Counted from the first letter of the stretch, positions 1-6,525 are shown. The stretch is DNA of 7,961 nt from an uncultured Oribacterium sp. (GCA_937927445.1 CALAOB010000015.1:1-7961), one strand, 5' to 3'. Numbers and translations: made by a program. The notes: generated from the letters alone by a model not told the origin.

Positions 1-1202
1 ATCTGGTACTGCTCGCTCTGCCAGCGCTGAAGGTCCTTCAGCAGCATCTCGAAGCCGGACTTGTTATACGGCGTCACCTCCGCCGTCTCGAAATGGACGC
101 TCAGCTTCGTCTTCAGTGCGCTCAGGTTCGTGCCGAGGGCACTGAAGGCGATCGTCCGCGGCGTGTCGAGCCGCTCCATGATCTGGTCGATGCCGTAGAT
201 CAGCTTGTCCGGATCGCGCTCGTCCTTCTCCGCGAGGCCCTGCGCCTCGAGGGTCGCCGCCAGCTTCGCGTGGTGCTGCATCTCCTCCACCCGCGCCTCG
301 AAGCTCTCGCGGAACTCGGTTTCGACCGCCGTGCCCCGCTCCCGGAGACGGTCCGGCTCATCGAGGAAGAGCAGGGTCCGCTCATCGAAATAATCGAGGA
401 GGCTCACCTCCTGCTTCTCGCCGGACGCGCTGCCCGCACGATCGGACGCCGGGTAGATCTCCACGCTGTCCAGGGTGTCGATCGAGCGCTGCGTCTCCGC
501 GTCGAAGGTTCGGATGCCGTCGACCTCGGTGTCCCAGAACTCAATGCGGACCGGATTTTCCGAGGTGAACGGGTAGACGTCGACGATGCCGCCGCGGATC
601 GAGTACTCGCCCATCGCGTCGACCTCGACCACGCGCTCATAGCCGAGACGCGACAGCTTCGTAGAGAGTGCCTCCATCTCCATCGTCATCCCCGGCTCGA
701 CCGTCAGCACGGACTCCGAGAAATTCTCCCGTCCGAGCACCCGGTCCATGAGTGCGTCAATGCTGGCGACCACGACACCGCCGTCGTCCTCCATGATGTG
801 CTTCAGCACCTCGACGCGCTGCCGGGTGATGAGCGTTCCCTGGGTATCCGCCTGGTAGAAGAGGAAATCCTTGGCCGGGTAGTACCACGCCTGCTCCGAA
901 AAAGCATGGATGTCGCGCACGAAGCGCTTGCCCGTCGCCTCGTCCTTCACGACCAGCAGCTTCCACGGACGCTTGCCGTTTCCGCTCTTCATCGCCTGTG
1001 CTGCCTTCCTGGCATCAGAGGTTGCCGCTGTCGATGAGGTCCGGAGCGCCCGCGCGCCCGTCTTCCAGCTGTGCTGGAGCGACACCAGGAGCTGGGCCTT
1101 CACCGGATCCACGGTTCCGGTCACCGCAAGCGGACCCACACCGTCGGTGAGGGCCTGCTGCAGCGCCTGATAGCTTTCGGTTTTCAGAAATGGGTTGATC
1201 AT
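1..1202 (-). CDS. mfd: Transcription-repair coupling factor Mfd, N-terminal part (cut by window edge)
   Basis: Mfd is a DNA translocase that removes RNA polymerase stalled at lesions and recruits UvrA. The 400 visible codons cover the UvrB-like N-terminal domains. The clearest match is around residues 186-240, with GEYSIRGGIVDVYPF at 198-212 followed by an RIEFWDTEVDGIRTFD block (219-234) and QRS, the block Mfd shares with UvrB. The upstream stretch at about 80-155 (LLVVKDEATGKRFVRD, WYYPAKDFLFYQ, ITRQRVEVL) also fits Mfd. The frame is open to the left edge with no stop; the RNA-polymerase-binding, helicase and C-terminal domains lie outside (the family usually has about 1100-1200 residues). 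The ATG at 1202 is chosen because AGAGGAA lies 5 bases upstream. An in-frame ATG at 1244 has no ribosome site. Residues 46-80 are an S/A/T/K-rich stretch that looks like a lineage insertion. It follows pth by 136 bases on the same strand and is probably co-transcribed with it. Confidence 0.95.
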   Translation of the reverse strand, partial: MINPFLKTESYQALQQALTDGVGPLAVTGTVDPVKAQLLVSLQHSWKTGARALRTSSTAATSDARKAAQAMKSGNGKRPWKLLVVKDEATGKRFVRDIHAFSEQAWYYPAKDFLFYQADTQGTLITRQRVEVLKHIMEDDGGVVVASIDALMDRVLGRENFSESVLTVEPGMTMEMEALSTKLSRLGYERVVEVDAMGEYSIRGGIVDVYPFTSENPVRIEFWDTEVDGIRTFDAETQRSIDTLDSVEIYPASDRAGSASGEKQEVSLLDYFDERTLLFLDEPDRLRERGTAVETEFRESFEARVEEMQHHAKLAATLEAQGLAEKDERDPDKLIYGIDQIMERLDTPRTIAFSALGTNLSALKTKLSVHFETAEVTPYNKSGFEMLLKDLQRWQSEQYQ

Positions 1203-1231
1203 CGTACTTCCTCTACTGAGCACATGGAGTG

Positions 1232-1275
1232 CAGGATCCGGCATGACGGCGCAGTGCCCGATGTGCCGGATCCTG
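1232..1275. repeat. 12-bp perfect inverted repeat between pth and mfd
   Basis: The arms CAGGATCCGGCA (1232-1243) and TGCCGGATCCTG (1264-1275) are perfectly complementary around a 20-base centre that may itself fold weakly. The element sits in the 136-base gap between the pth stop and the mfd start. Neither strand has a T-tract after the stem, so it is not a standard intrinsic terminator. It could be an RNA hairpin in the pth-mfd transcript (partial attenuation, processing or stability) or a palindromic protein site. The pairing is seen directly; any role is inference. Confidence 0.6.
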
Positions 1276-1338
1276 TCCGTCAGAAAACGTAGCGCGCACA
1301 GGGCGGCGCTGCGTCGTCGGTATCGTGGGCGCGCAGGC

Positions 1339-1932
1339 TTACGCCTTCGCGCAGTTCATCGGATTATAGTGATTCATCGCGTGTTCCACGCCCTGGTTCA
1401 CGATGTCGAGGATGGCGTCCGCCACCGCATCGTAGGTATCCGCCATCACTGCGGTGTCGTTCTTGTCGAACTTCGCGAGCACATGATCCGCGAGGTCCAT
1501 GTACTCCGGCTTCTGGCCGACACCGACCCGTACCCGCGGGAACTGATCCGTGCCGAGGCACTGGATGATGGACTTGAGGCCATTGTGGCCGCCCGCTGAG
1601 CCGCCCTTTCGGATCCGCATGCGACCGACATCAAGGTTGATGTCATCCGACACCACGATGACCTGCTCCGCCGGAATCTTATAGAAGTTTGCGAGCGGCG
1701 CGATGCAGTTGCCCGACAGATTCATGTAGGTCAGCGGCTTCACGATGATGAGCTGCTCCGGCCCCGCCGGCGTCATCACCCGCGCCTTCGTATAGACACC
1801 CTGAAACTTCGTCTCGTTCAGCTTCAGACCGCCCAGCTTCTCGCAGAGCGCCTCCACCGCCGCAAACCCCGTATTATGACGTGTACCGATATATTTCTTC
1901 TCCGGATTTCCAAGACCCGCAATCAGATACAT
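1339..1932 (-). CDS. pth: Peptidyl-tRNA hydrolase
   Basis: Pth cleaves the ester bond of peptidyl-tRNAs released from ribosomes and so recycles tRNA in the cytoplasm. The 197-residue product is the normal length. It opens with the family signature MYLIAGLGNPEKKYIGTRHN, which holds N9 and the catalytic histidine H19. It then has KPLTYMNLSG (65-74), SDDINLD (95-101; D96 aligns with the catalytic aspartate) and GGHNGLKSII (114-123, N117). The open frame extends upstream to 2115, but the ATG at 1932 is chosen because GGAGGAAA lies just before it and the conserved family start coincides; the extra 61 residues do not look like Pth and would cover the leader hairpin and promoter. The nearest upstream gene, spoVG, ends in a terminator, so pth probably starts a pth-mfd transcription unit. 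In Bacillus this gene is spoVC, also close to mfd. Confidence 0.97.
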   Translation of the reverse strand: MYLIAGLGNPEKKYIGTRHNTGFAAVEALCEKLGGLKLNETKFQGVYTKARVMTPAGPEQLIIVKPLTYMNLSGNCIAPLANFYKIPAEQVIVVSDDINLDVGRMRIRKGGSAGGHNGLKSIIQCLGTDQFPRVRVGVGQKPEYMDLADHVLAKFDKNDTAVMADTYDAVADAILDIVNQGVEHAMNHYNPMNCAKA

Positions 1933-1975
1933 AAATTTCCTCCATGATATATAAAGCATCACAAAAGCGGCACCA

Positions 1976-1999
1976 GATGGAGAGATTCCCCTCTCCATC
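1976..1999 (-). repeat. Hairpin in the predicted pth leader RNA
   Basis: GATGGAGAG and CTCTCCATC form a perfect 9-bp stem with a 6-base loop, extendable past one mismatch by two GC pairs. It lies between the predicted pth promoter and the ribosome site, about 43 bases upstream of the start codon. No run of Ts follows directly, although GCTTTTG comes a few bases later. It could stabilise the leader or attenuate weakly. The stem is seen; the role is unknown. Confidence 0.5.
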
Positions 2000-2018
2000 C
2001 GGTCCCACCGTACAAGCC

Positions 2019-2046
2019 ATAATACCACAAATTCAGTTATTTTCAC
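2019..2046 (-). promoter_or_regulatory. Candidate sigma-A promoter for pth
   Basis: Read on the minus strand, GTGAAA (2046-2041), a 16-base spacer and TATTAT (2024-2019) form a promoter-like pair. A TGG triplet directly before the -10 gives an extended -10. It lies just downstream of the spoVG terminator, where a new promoter is needed. The predicted RNA start is near 2012, leaving a leader of about 80 bases. The -35 matches only 4 of 6 positions. Confidence 0.5.
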
Positions 2047-2072
2047 ATCCAGTATATCGAACAAGTGGGCGT

Positions 2073-2113
2073 AAAAAAGCGCCCGGAGAACTGCCAGTGG
2101 CAGCCCTCCGGGC
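2073..2113 (-). terminator. Intrinsic terminator after spoVG
   Basis: On the minus strand GCCCGGAG (2113-2106) pairs with CTCCGGGC (2088-2081). A second stem, CTGCC/GGCAG with a 3-base loop, is nested inside, and the structure is followed by GC and six Ts (2078-2073). It begins 13 bases after the spoVG stop and should end the glgC-glgD-spoVG transcript. Confidence 0.88.
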
Positions 2114-2126
2114 ACCCATATAAATC

Positions 2127-2402
2127 TTAATATCCTTCCGTCTCGGAAATCATCTCCGCCTGATACTTATCCAGGATGATCTCCTGGATCGCTTCTCTGG
2201 TCGAAGACTTGATCGGATGTGCGATGTCTCTGTACTCGCCGTCCGCCGTCTTTCTGGACGGCATCGCGATGAAGAGACCCTTCTCACCCTCGATCACCTT
2301 GATGTCGTGGATGACGAACTCATTATCGAAGGTGATGGAGACGATCGCCTTCATCTTGCCTTCCTTATCCACCTTGCGGATCCGTACATCTGTTATCTGC
2401 AT
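2127..2402 (-). CDS. spoVG: SpoVG-family nucleic-acid-binding regulator
   Basis: SpoVG is a small site-specific DNA- and RNA-binding protein, first known from Bacillus sporulation but widespread in non-sporulating Firmicutes, where it affects cell division, surface and virulence genes. The 91-residue product matches along its whole length: MQITDVRIRKVDKEGKMKA at the start, then the SITFDNEFVIHDIKVIEG core (22-39), GLFIAMPSRK (42-51), YRDIAHPI (57-64) and a C-terminal helix. The start has a strong AGGAGG ribosome site. Only 15 bases separate it from the glgD stop, with no promoter or terminator between, so it is the last gene of a glgC-glgD-spoVG operon. Linking a global regulator to glycogen synthesis genes suggests shared timing rather than a direct enzymatic role. 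Whether this organism sporulates cannot be told from the window. Confidence 0.96.
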   Translation of the reverse strand: MQITDVRIRKVDKEGKMKAIVSITFDNEFVIHDIKVIEGEKGLFIAMPSRKTADGEYRDIAHPIKSSTREAIQEIILDKYQAEMISETEGY

Positions 2403-2417
2403 GCTTCGGTCCTCCTG

Positions 2418-3539
2418 TTACATCTGATATCGTGTATTCTTTTCTACGACGATCTTGATGTCGTCCGGCGTACCGATGTAGGTCGTGTTGGCACGGATCG
2501 TATCCCGGCTCTCGACGATGCAGTTCTCGATGACGGTATTGTCGCCGATGTATACATCATTCAGGATGATGGAGTTCTTGATCACGCAGTTGTTTCCGAC
2601 ATAAACCTTACGGAACAGGACGGAATTCTCGACGGTACCGTTGATGATACAGCCACTTGCGAGAATCGAGTGACGCACGTTGCAGTCCGGATTATACTTC
2701 GCAGGAGGGTTATCCTCGAGCTTCGTGTAGATACCCGGCAGCTCCTTGAAGAAGAACTCGCGGATGTCACGGTTCAGGAAATCCATGTTGGTCTTATAGT
2801 ACGCGTCGACGGACGCGATGTTTGCCCAGTAGGTGTCGATCTTATAACCATAGATCCGCTTGACGTTCTTATAGCGTACCAGGATATCGCTGACGAAATC
2901 GGTACGATCCTCATCGTGTGCCTTCTCGAGGAGCTCGATCAGCTGACGACGACGGATAACATAGATACCGCAGGAGATGGTGTTCGCGTCGGTCGCGATC
3001 GGCTTCTCCTCGAAGTCAACGATACGGCCGTCCTCGTTCATCTTTACGCAGCCGAAGCGGGAAACATCCGTGTTCGGCTCCATGGTCTTCACCACCACGG
3101 TGACATCTGCCTTCTTGTTGATGTGATGCTCGAGCACCTTTGCGTAGTCGAGCTTGTAGATGCCATCGCCGGAAGCGATGATGACATACGGCTCATGCGA
3201 CTGCTTCAGGAAATCGAGGTTCTGATACAGTGCATCGGCGGTGCCACGGAACCAGTCGCTGTGATCTGCAGTGATGGTCGGTGTATAAACATACAGACCA
3301 CCCTGCTTACGACCGAAATCCCACCACTTCGAGGAGGAAAGGTGCTGGTTCAGAGATCTGGAGTTGTACTGTGTCAGTACAGCTACTCTCTGAACATGAG
3401 AGTTCGACATGTTGGAAAGGGCGAAGTCGATGGCACGGAAGGATCCGGCTACCGGCATCGCTGCGATCGCTCTCTTATTTGAAAGCTCCCGCATACGCTT
3501 GTTATTACCACCTGCTAAAATAATACCTATCGCTCTCAT
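2418..3539 (-). CDS. glgD: Glucose-1-phosphate adenylyltransferase, GlgD (regulatory-type) subunit
   Basis: GlgD is the GlgC paralogue of Firmicutes that joins GlgC in a heterotetramer and raises its activity; alone it is usually poorly active. The 373-residue protein has a nucleotidyltransferase domain (about 1-255) and a C-terminal left-handed beta-helix (about 285-355, with hexapeptide-like ILASGCIINGTVENSVL and VIKNSIILNDVYIGDNTVI stretches). The nucleotide loop reads ILAGGNNKRM (7-16) in place of GlgC's LAGGQGSRL, so the GxGxR pattern is lost. ASGDGIYKLD (122-131) keeps D125 but has G126 for the usual histidine. FEEKP (176-180) keeps the sugar-phosphate lysine K179. GlgC's WKDVGT is WANIAS here (238-243), with N240 for the conserved aspartate. 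Its ATG overlaps the glgC stop in ATGA, and the ribosome site AAGGAGGA lies inside the last glgC codons, so translation is probably coupled. Confidence 0.95.
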   Translation of the reverse strand: MRAIGIILAGGNNKRMRELSNKRAIAAMPVAGSFRAIDFALSNMSNSHVQRVAVLTQYNSRSLNQHLSSSKWWDFGRKQGGLYVYTPTITADHSDWFRGTADALYQNLDFLKQSHEPYVIIASGDGIYKLDYAKVLEHHINKKADVTVVVKTMEPNTDVSRFGCVKMNEDGRIVDFEEKPIATDANTISCGIYVIRRRQLIELLEKAHDEDRTDFVSDILVRYKNVKRIYGYKIDTYWANIASVDAYYKTNMDFLNRDIREFFFKELPGIYTKLEDNPPAKYNPDCNVRHSILASGCIINGTVENSVLFRKVYVGNNCVIKNSIILNDVYIGDNTVIENCIVESRDTIRANTTYIGTPDDIKIVVEKNTRYQM

Positions 3540-4810
3540 AATGTTCCGTCCTCCTTAATGATTGCTCCGCCGCTTGCGAGTAATCCGTCAGGATAATCCT
3601 CTGCTGTCGTTACGCCATAGATTGCGGTGTTTCTTCCGACCTTTACATTGTCCGGAATCACAGAATTCTCGCCGATGGTGGCCAGCTCTGCGTTGTAAAC
3701 TCTCTGATCATATACACTCGGCTCGAACTCACCGACACCGATCTCACAGTTCTGACCGATCTTTACGTTCTGTGCGATGACGCCCTTATCGATTCTGGTA
3801 CCTGCACCGATGGTTGCACCGGACATGATAACGGAATCGTTCACCACTGCACCGGACTCGATGGTAACACCCTCGCCGATGACAGAATTATGGACCTCAC
3901 CGTGAATCTCACAGCCCTCTGCGATGATGCAGCGCTCTACGTGAGAGTTCTGGGAAATAAACTGTGGTGCCGGGTTCTTCGTATCGGTATAGATCTTCCA
4001 GTACTCCTCGTAGAGGTTGAACTCCGGAATGATCGATACAAGCTCCATGTTGGCCTGCCAGTAGGACTCGAGGGTTCCGACATCCTTCCAGTAGCCGTTA
4101 AACTCATATGCGAAGATGCGGCTGCCCTTATTGAAAAGATAAGGGATGATGTGCTTACCGAAGTCCTCACCCGGAACGTCCTTGTTCGTGATGAGTGCTT
4201 CACGGAGCACCGGCCATGAGAAGATGTAGATACCCATGGACGCAAGATTTGACTTCGGTACCTTCGGCTTCTCCTGGAAGTCGATGATACGGTTATTCTC
4301 ATCGGTTACAGTGATACCGAAACGGCTCGCCTCTTCCATCGGAACAGGCATCGACGCGATCGTACAGTCGGCATTCATCGCCTTATGGTACTCGAGCATA
4401 ACCTCATAATCCATCTTATAGATGTGGTCACCGGAAAGGATGAGTACATACTCCGGGCTGTAGTTATCGATATACTCGATGTTCTGGTAGATCGCGTTTG
4501 CTGTGCCTGAGAACCAGTCCGCACCGTTCTGCGACTCATACGGCTGCAGAATCGTTACGCCTCCTCTGTTACGGTCCAGATCCCACGGAATACCGATTCC
4601 GATGTGGGCATTCAGACGTAAAGGCTTGTACTGTGTCAAAACGCCGACGGTATCTACACCTGAATTGATGCAGTTCGACAGTGGGAAGTCGATGATAGAG
4701 TACTTTCCACCGAAGGATACAGCAGGTTTTGCGACATTCTTTGTGAGTACGCCAAGGCGAGAGCCCTGGCCGCCAGCGAGCAGCATGGCGATCATTTCTT
4801 TTTTAATCAC
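3536..4810 (-). CDS. glgC: Glucose-1-phosphate adenylyltransferase, catalytic subunit GlgC
   Basis: GlgC makes ADP-glucose and pyrophosphate from ATP and glucose-1-phosphate, the committed step of bacterial glycogen synthesis in the cytoplasm. The 424 residues are normal for the family. The nucleotidyltransferase domain carries LAGGQGSRL (11-19), AKPAVSFGGKYSIIDFPLSN (27-46), LSGDHIYKMDY (125-135, catalytic D128), FQEKPK (178-183, K181 for glucose-1-phosphate) and WKDVGT (241-246). A left-handed beta-helix follows at about 290-400. All catalytic motifs are intact. The start is a GTG at 4810, supported by GAGGTG 5 bases upstream; the ATG six codons in has no such site and would begin close to the conserved first strand. 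It leads the operon glgC-glgD-spoVG behind its own promoter, downstream of the asnS terminator. No glycogen synthase or branching enzyme gene lies in the window. Confidence 0.97.
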   Translation of the reverse strand: MIKKEMIAMLLAGGQGSRLGVLTKNVAKPAVSFGGKYSIIDFPLSNCINSGVDTVGVLTQYKPLRLNAHIGIGIPWDLDRNRGGVTILQPYESQNGADWFSGTANAIYQNIEYIDNYSPEYVLILSGDHIYKMDYEVMLEYHKAMNADCTIASMPVPMEEASRFGITVTDENNRIIDFQEKPKVPKSNLASMGIYIFSWPVLREALITNKDVPGEDFGKHIIPYLFNKGSRIFAYEFNGYWKDVGTLESYWQANMELVSIIPEFNLYEEYWKIYTDTKNPAPQFISQNSHVERCIIAEGCEIHGEVHNSVIGEGVTIESGAVVNDSVIMSGATIGAGTRIDKGVIAQNVKIGQNCEIGVGEFEPSVYDQRVYNAELATIGENSVIPDNVKVGRNTAIYGVTTAEDYPDGLLASGGAIIKEDGTL

Positions 4811-4861
4811 GTCATCACCTCATTAGTAATATAAGTAGTAGAAAAATATCTAGCTGTACAT

Positions 4862-4890
4862 AGTATAGCACTCTAGGTCCCGCATGTTAA
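4862..4890 (-). promoter_or_regulatory. Sigma-A promoter of the glgC-glgD-spoVG operon
   Basis: On the minus strand TTAACA (4890-4885), a 17-base spacer and TATACT (4867-4862) match the vegetative consensus well, and TGC directly before the -10 makes an extended -10. The RNA should start near 4855, giving a leader of about 45 bases to the GTG at 4810. It lies between the asnS terminator and glgC and is the only good promoter seen for the three genes. Confidence 0.75.
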
Positions 4891-4904
4891 CTAAGAAAAT
4901 GGTT

Positions 4905-4960
4905 ATTTTGACAGTGAAATGACGAATTTTACACAGTGTATTCGTAATAATTACACAATA
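4905..4960. repeat. Three phased AT-rich repeats upstream of the glgC promoter
   Basis: On the plus strand three related elements recur about every two helical turns: ATTTTGACAGTG (4905-4916), ATTTTACACAGTG (4926-4938) and AATTACACAATA (4949-4960). The offsets are 21 and about 23 bases; the TTACACA cores of the last two are 22 apart. The middle copy holds the palindrome TACAC-A-GTGTA (4930-4940), flanked by ACGAAT/ATTCGT. They lie 15 to 70 bases upstream of the -35, where activator sites or UP-elements sit. I do not recognise the regulator, and chance similarity in AT-rich DNA is possible. Confidence 0.4.
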
Positions 4961-4993
4961 TTGCATATTACGTCGTGTTTGAGAATACAAAAG

Positions 4994-5020
4994 AAAAAAC
5001 GCCGGGGCATCGCCCCGGCG
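4994..5020 (-). terminator. Intrinsic terminator after asnS
   Basis: On the minus strand CGCCGGGGC (5020-5012) and GCCCCGGCG (5008-5000) form a perfect 9-bp GC-rich stem with a GAT loop, followed at once by TTTTTTCTTTT (4999-4989). It begins 19 bases after the asnS stop. A textbook terminator that separates asnS from the glg operon. Confidence 0.95.
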
Positions 5021-5039
5021 CATTGCGCTCATCACTTAT

Positions 5040-6431
5040 TTAGATATCACAGTTACCGACGGTTCTCGGATACGGAACCACGTCGCGGATGTTCGACATG
5101 CCGGTGATGTACATTACGGCACGCTCGAAGCCGAGGCCGAAACCGCCATGGCGGGTCGTGCCATACTTACGAAGATCGAGATAGAAATCATACTGATCCA
5201 TCTCCATGCCCATCTCGTTCATGCGCTTCAGAAGCTTATCGTAGTCCTCCTCACGCTGTGAGCCGCCCATGATCTCGCCGATACCCGGAACGAGACAGTC
5301 GACGGCAGCGACGGTCTTTCCATCTGGATTCTGCTTCATGTAGAAGGCCTTGATGTCCTTCGGATAGTCCGTTACGAATACCGGACGCTTGTACAGCTTC
5401 TCGGTGAGGTAACGCTCGTGCTCGGTCTGAAGATCCACGCCCCAGCTTACCTTGTACTCGAACTCGTCGTTGTGCTTCATGAGCTCATTCACTGCATCGG
5501 TATAGGTCACACGTGCGAACTCGGAGTTCAGAACGTGGTGGAGACGATCAAGCAGTCCCTTGTCGACGAACTGGTTGAGGAAGGCCATCTCTTCAGGAGC
5601 ATTGTCCAGCACATACTGAATCATATACTTCAGCATATCCTCCTCGCACTGGATGACATCATCGAGGTCTGCATATGCAAGCTCCGGCTCGATCATCCAG
5701 AACTCCGCCGCATGACGCTGGGTGTTCGAGTTCTCGGCACGGAAGGTCGGTCCGAAGGTGTAGATGTTGCGGAACGCCTGCGCGAAGGTCTCGCCGTAGA
5801 GCTGACCGGACACCGTGAGGCTCGTCTTCTTGTTAAAGAAGTCCTGGCTGAAATCTACCTTGCCGTCCTCGGTCATCGGAACCTGGTCGAGCGGAAGTGT
5901 GGTTACCTGGAACATCTCACCTGCACCCTCTGCATCGGAAGCGGTGATGATCGGAGTGTGTACGTATACGAAGCCACGCTCCTGGAAGAACTGGTGGATC
6001 GCAAACGCTACCAGGGAACGGATCTTAAATACGGCCTGGAAGGTGTTGGTTCTCGGACGCAGATGGTCGATCGTACGAAGGTACTCGAGCGTATGACGCT
6101 TCTTCTGCAGCGGATAGTCCGGAGAGGACGCACCCTCGAGCATGACCTCGTCCGCCTGCACCTCGAACGCCTGCTTCGCATCCGGTGTCGCTACGAGCTT
6201 ACCCTTTACGATGACGGCCGCGCCGACACCGTACTTCGCCACCTCCTGGAAGTTCGCCATGGTGTCATGGTAAACGACCTGAAGCGGGGTGAAGAAGGTA
6301 CCATCGGAAATCGTCAGGAAACCGAACTGCTTCGAATCACGGTTCGAGCGGACCCAGCCGCCGACCGTCACTTCCTGATCATAGTAGGCTTCTTTATTCT
6401 TGAAAATCTCTCTTAATGTAGTAACTTTCAT
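5040..6431 (-). CDS. asnS: Asparaginyl-tRNA synthetase
   Basis: AsnS is a class IIb synthetase that activates asparagine with ATP and charges tRNA-Asn. The 463 residues fit the longer bacterial type. An N-terminal OB-fold for the anticodon (VTVGGWVRSNRDSKQFGFL, 21-39) is followed by the catalytic domain. This has motif 1 near 148-164 (FFQERGFVYVHTPIITA), motif 2 at 230-250 (FRAENSN, then QRHAAEFWMIEPE) and motif 3 at 429-456 (GGFGLGFERAVMYITG, ending in PYPR). The AEFWMIEPE form of motif 2, together with the synthetase's overall fit, marks AsnRS rather than AspRS. The ATG at 6431 has AGAGG six bases upstream and starts the OB-fold at the normal distance. It is a single-gene unit with its own promoter and terminator. 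The predicted leader of about 59 bases is too short for a T-box, so the amino-acid-responsive control common for Firmicute synthetase genes is not seen here. Confidence 0.97.
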   Translation of the reverse strand: MKVTTLREIFKNKEAYYDQEVTVGGWVRSNRDSKQFGFLTISDGTFFTPLQVVYHDTMANFQEVAKYGVGAAVIVKGKLVATPDAKQAFEVQADEVMLEGASSPDYPLQKKRHTLEYLRTIDHLRPRTNTFQAVFKIRSLVAFAIHQFFQERGFVYVHTPIITASDAEGAGEMFQVTTLPLDQVPMTEDGKVDFSQDFFNKKTSLTVSGQLYGETFAQAFRNIYTFGPTFRAENSNTQRHAAEFWMIEPELAYADLDDVIQCEEDMLKYMIQYVLDNAPEEMAFLNQFVDKGLLDRLHHVLNSEFARVTYTDAVNELMKHNDEFEYKVSWGVDLQTEHERYLTEKLYKRPVFVTDYPKDIKAFYMKQNPDGKTVAAVDCLVPGIGEIMGGSQREEDYDKLLKRMNEMGMEMDQYDFYLDLRKYGTTRHGGFGLGFERAVMYITGMSNIRDVVPYPRTVGNCDI

Positions 6432-6496
6432 CTCTAACCTCTGTTTCTATCTCAGATTATCTCAGAAAACCGCGGAAAATCGCGATGATTTAACTG

Positions 6497-6525
6497 ATTA
6501 TAGCGTAAGGCTTCCCCGTTTTCAA
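6497..6525 (-). promoter_or_regulatory. Sigma-A promoter of asnS
   Basis: On the minus strand TTGAAA (6525-6520), a 17-base spacer and a perfect TATAAT (6502-6497) give a near-consensus vegetative promoter. The predicted RNA start is near 6490, leaving a leader of about 59 bases. That leader contains two ATCTCAG or CTGAGAT copies and a short CGCG-based stem, but no T-box or riboswitch. Confidence 0.82.

Noticed and set aside
93..1037. Plus-strand open frame of 314 codons
   Set aside because: It is antisense to mfd, whose minus-strand frame encodes a clear Mfd N-terminus. The antisense product is Leu/Arg/Asp/Val-rich without recognisable domains, typical of the reverse of GC-rich codons.
1203..1244. 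Mfd start 14 codons upstream at 1244
   Set aside because: It is in frame, but has no ribosome site, and the start codon falls at the edge of the inverted repeat; the ATG at 1202 has AGAGGAA at good spacing.
1933..2115. N-terminal extension of pth to an upstream ATG at 2115
   Set aside because: The added 61 residues do not match Pth, they cover the spoVG terminator, a promoter candidate and a hairpin, and the ATG at 1932 has a GGAGGAAA site and the conserved family start.
2217..3482. Plus-strand open frame of 421 codons
   Set aside because: It lies opposite glgD and part of spoVG, both with strong family matches and ribosome sites. The antisense product is rich in Asp, Val, Leu and Ile without motifs.
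4908..4935. Plus-strand TTGACA as a -35 box
   Set aside because: No acceptable -10 follows at 16-18 bases and the transcript would run antisense into asnS through the terminator stem.
4850..5107. Small open frames in the asnS-glgC gap on both strands
   Set aside because: They overlap the glgC promoter, the asnS terminator stem or the asnS end, have no ribosome site, and show no recognisable sequence.
5418..6416. Plus-strand open frame of 332 codons
   Set aside because: It is antisense to asnS, which has all class II synthetase motifs; no ribosome site or family match on the plus strand.
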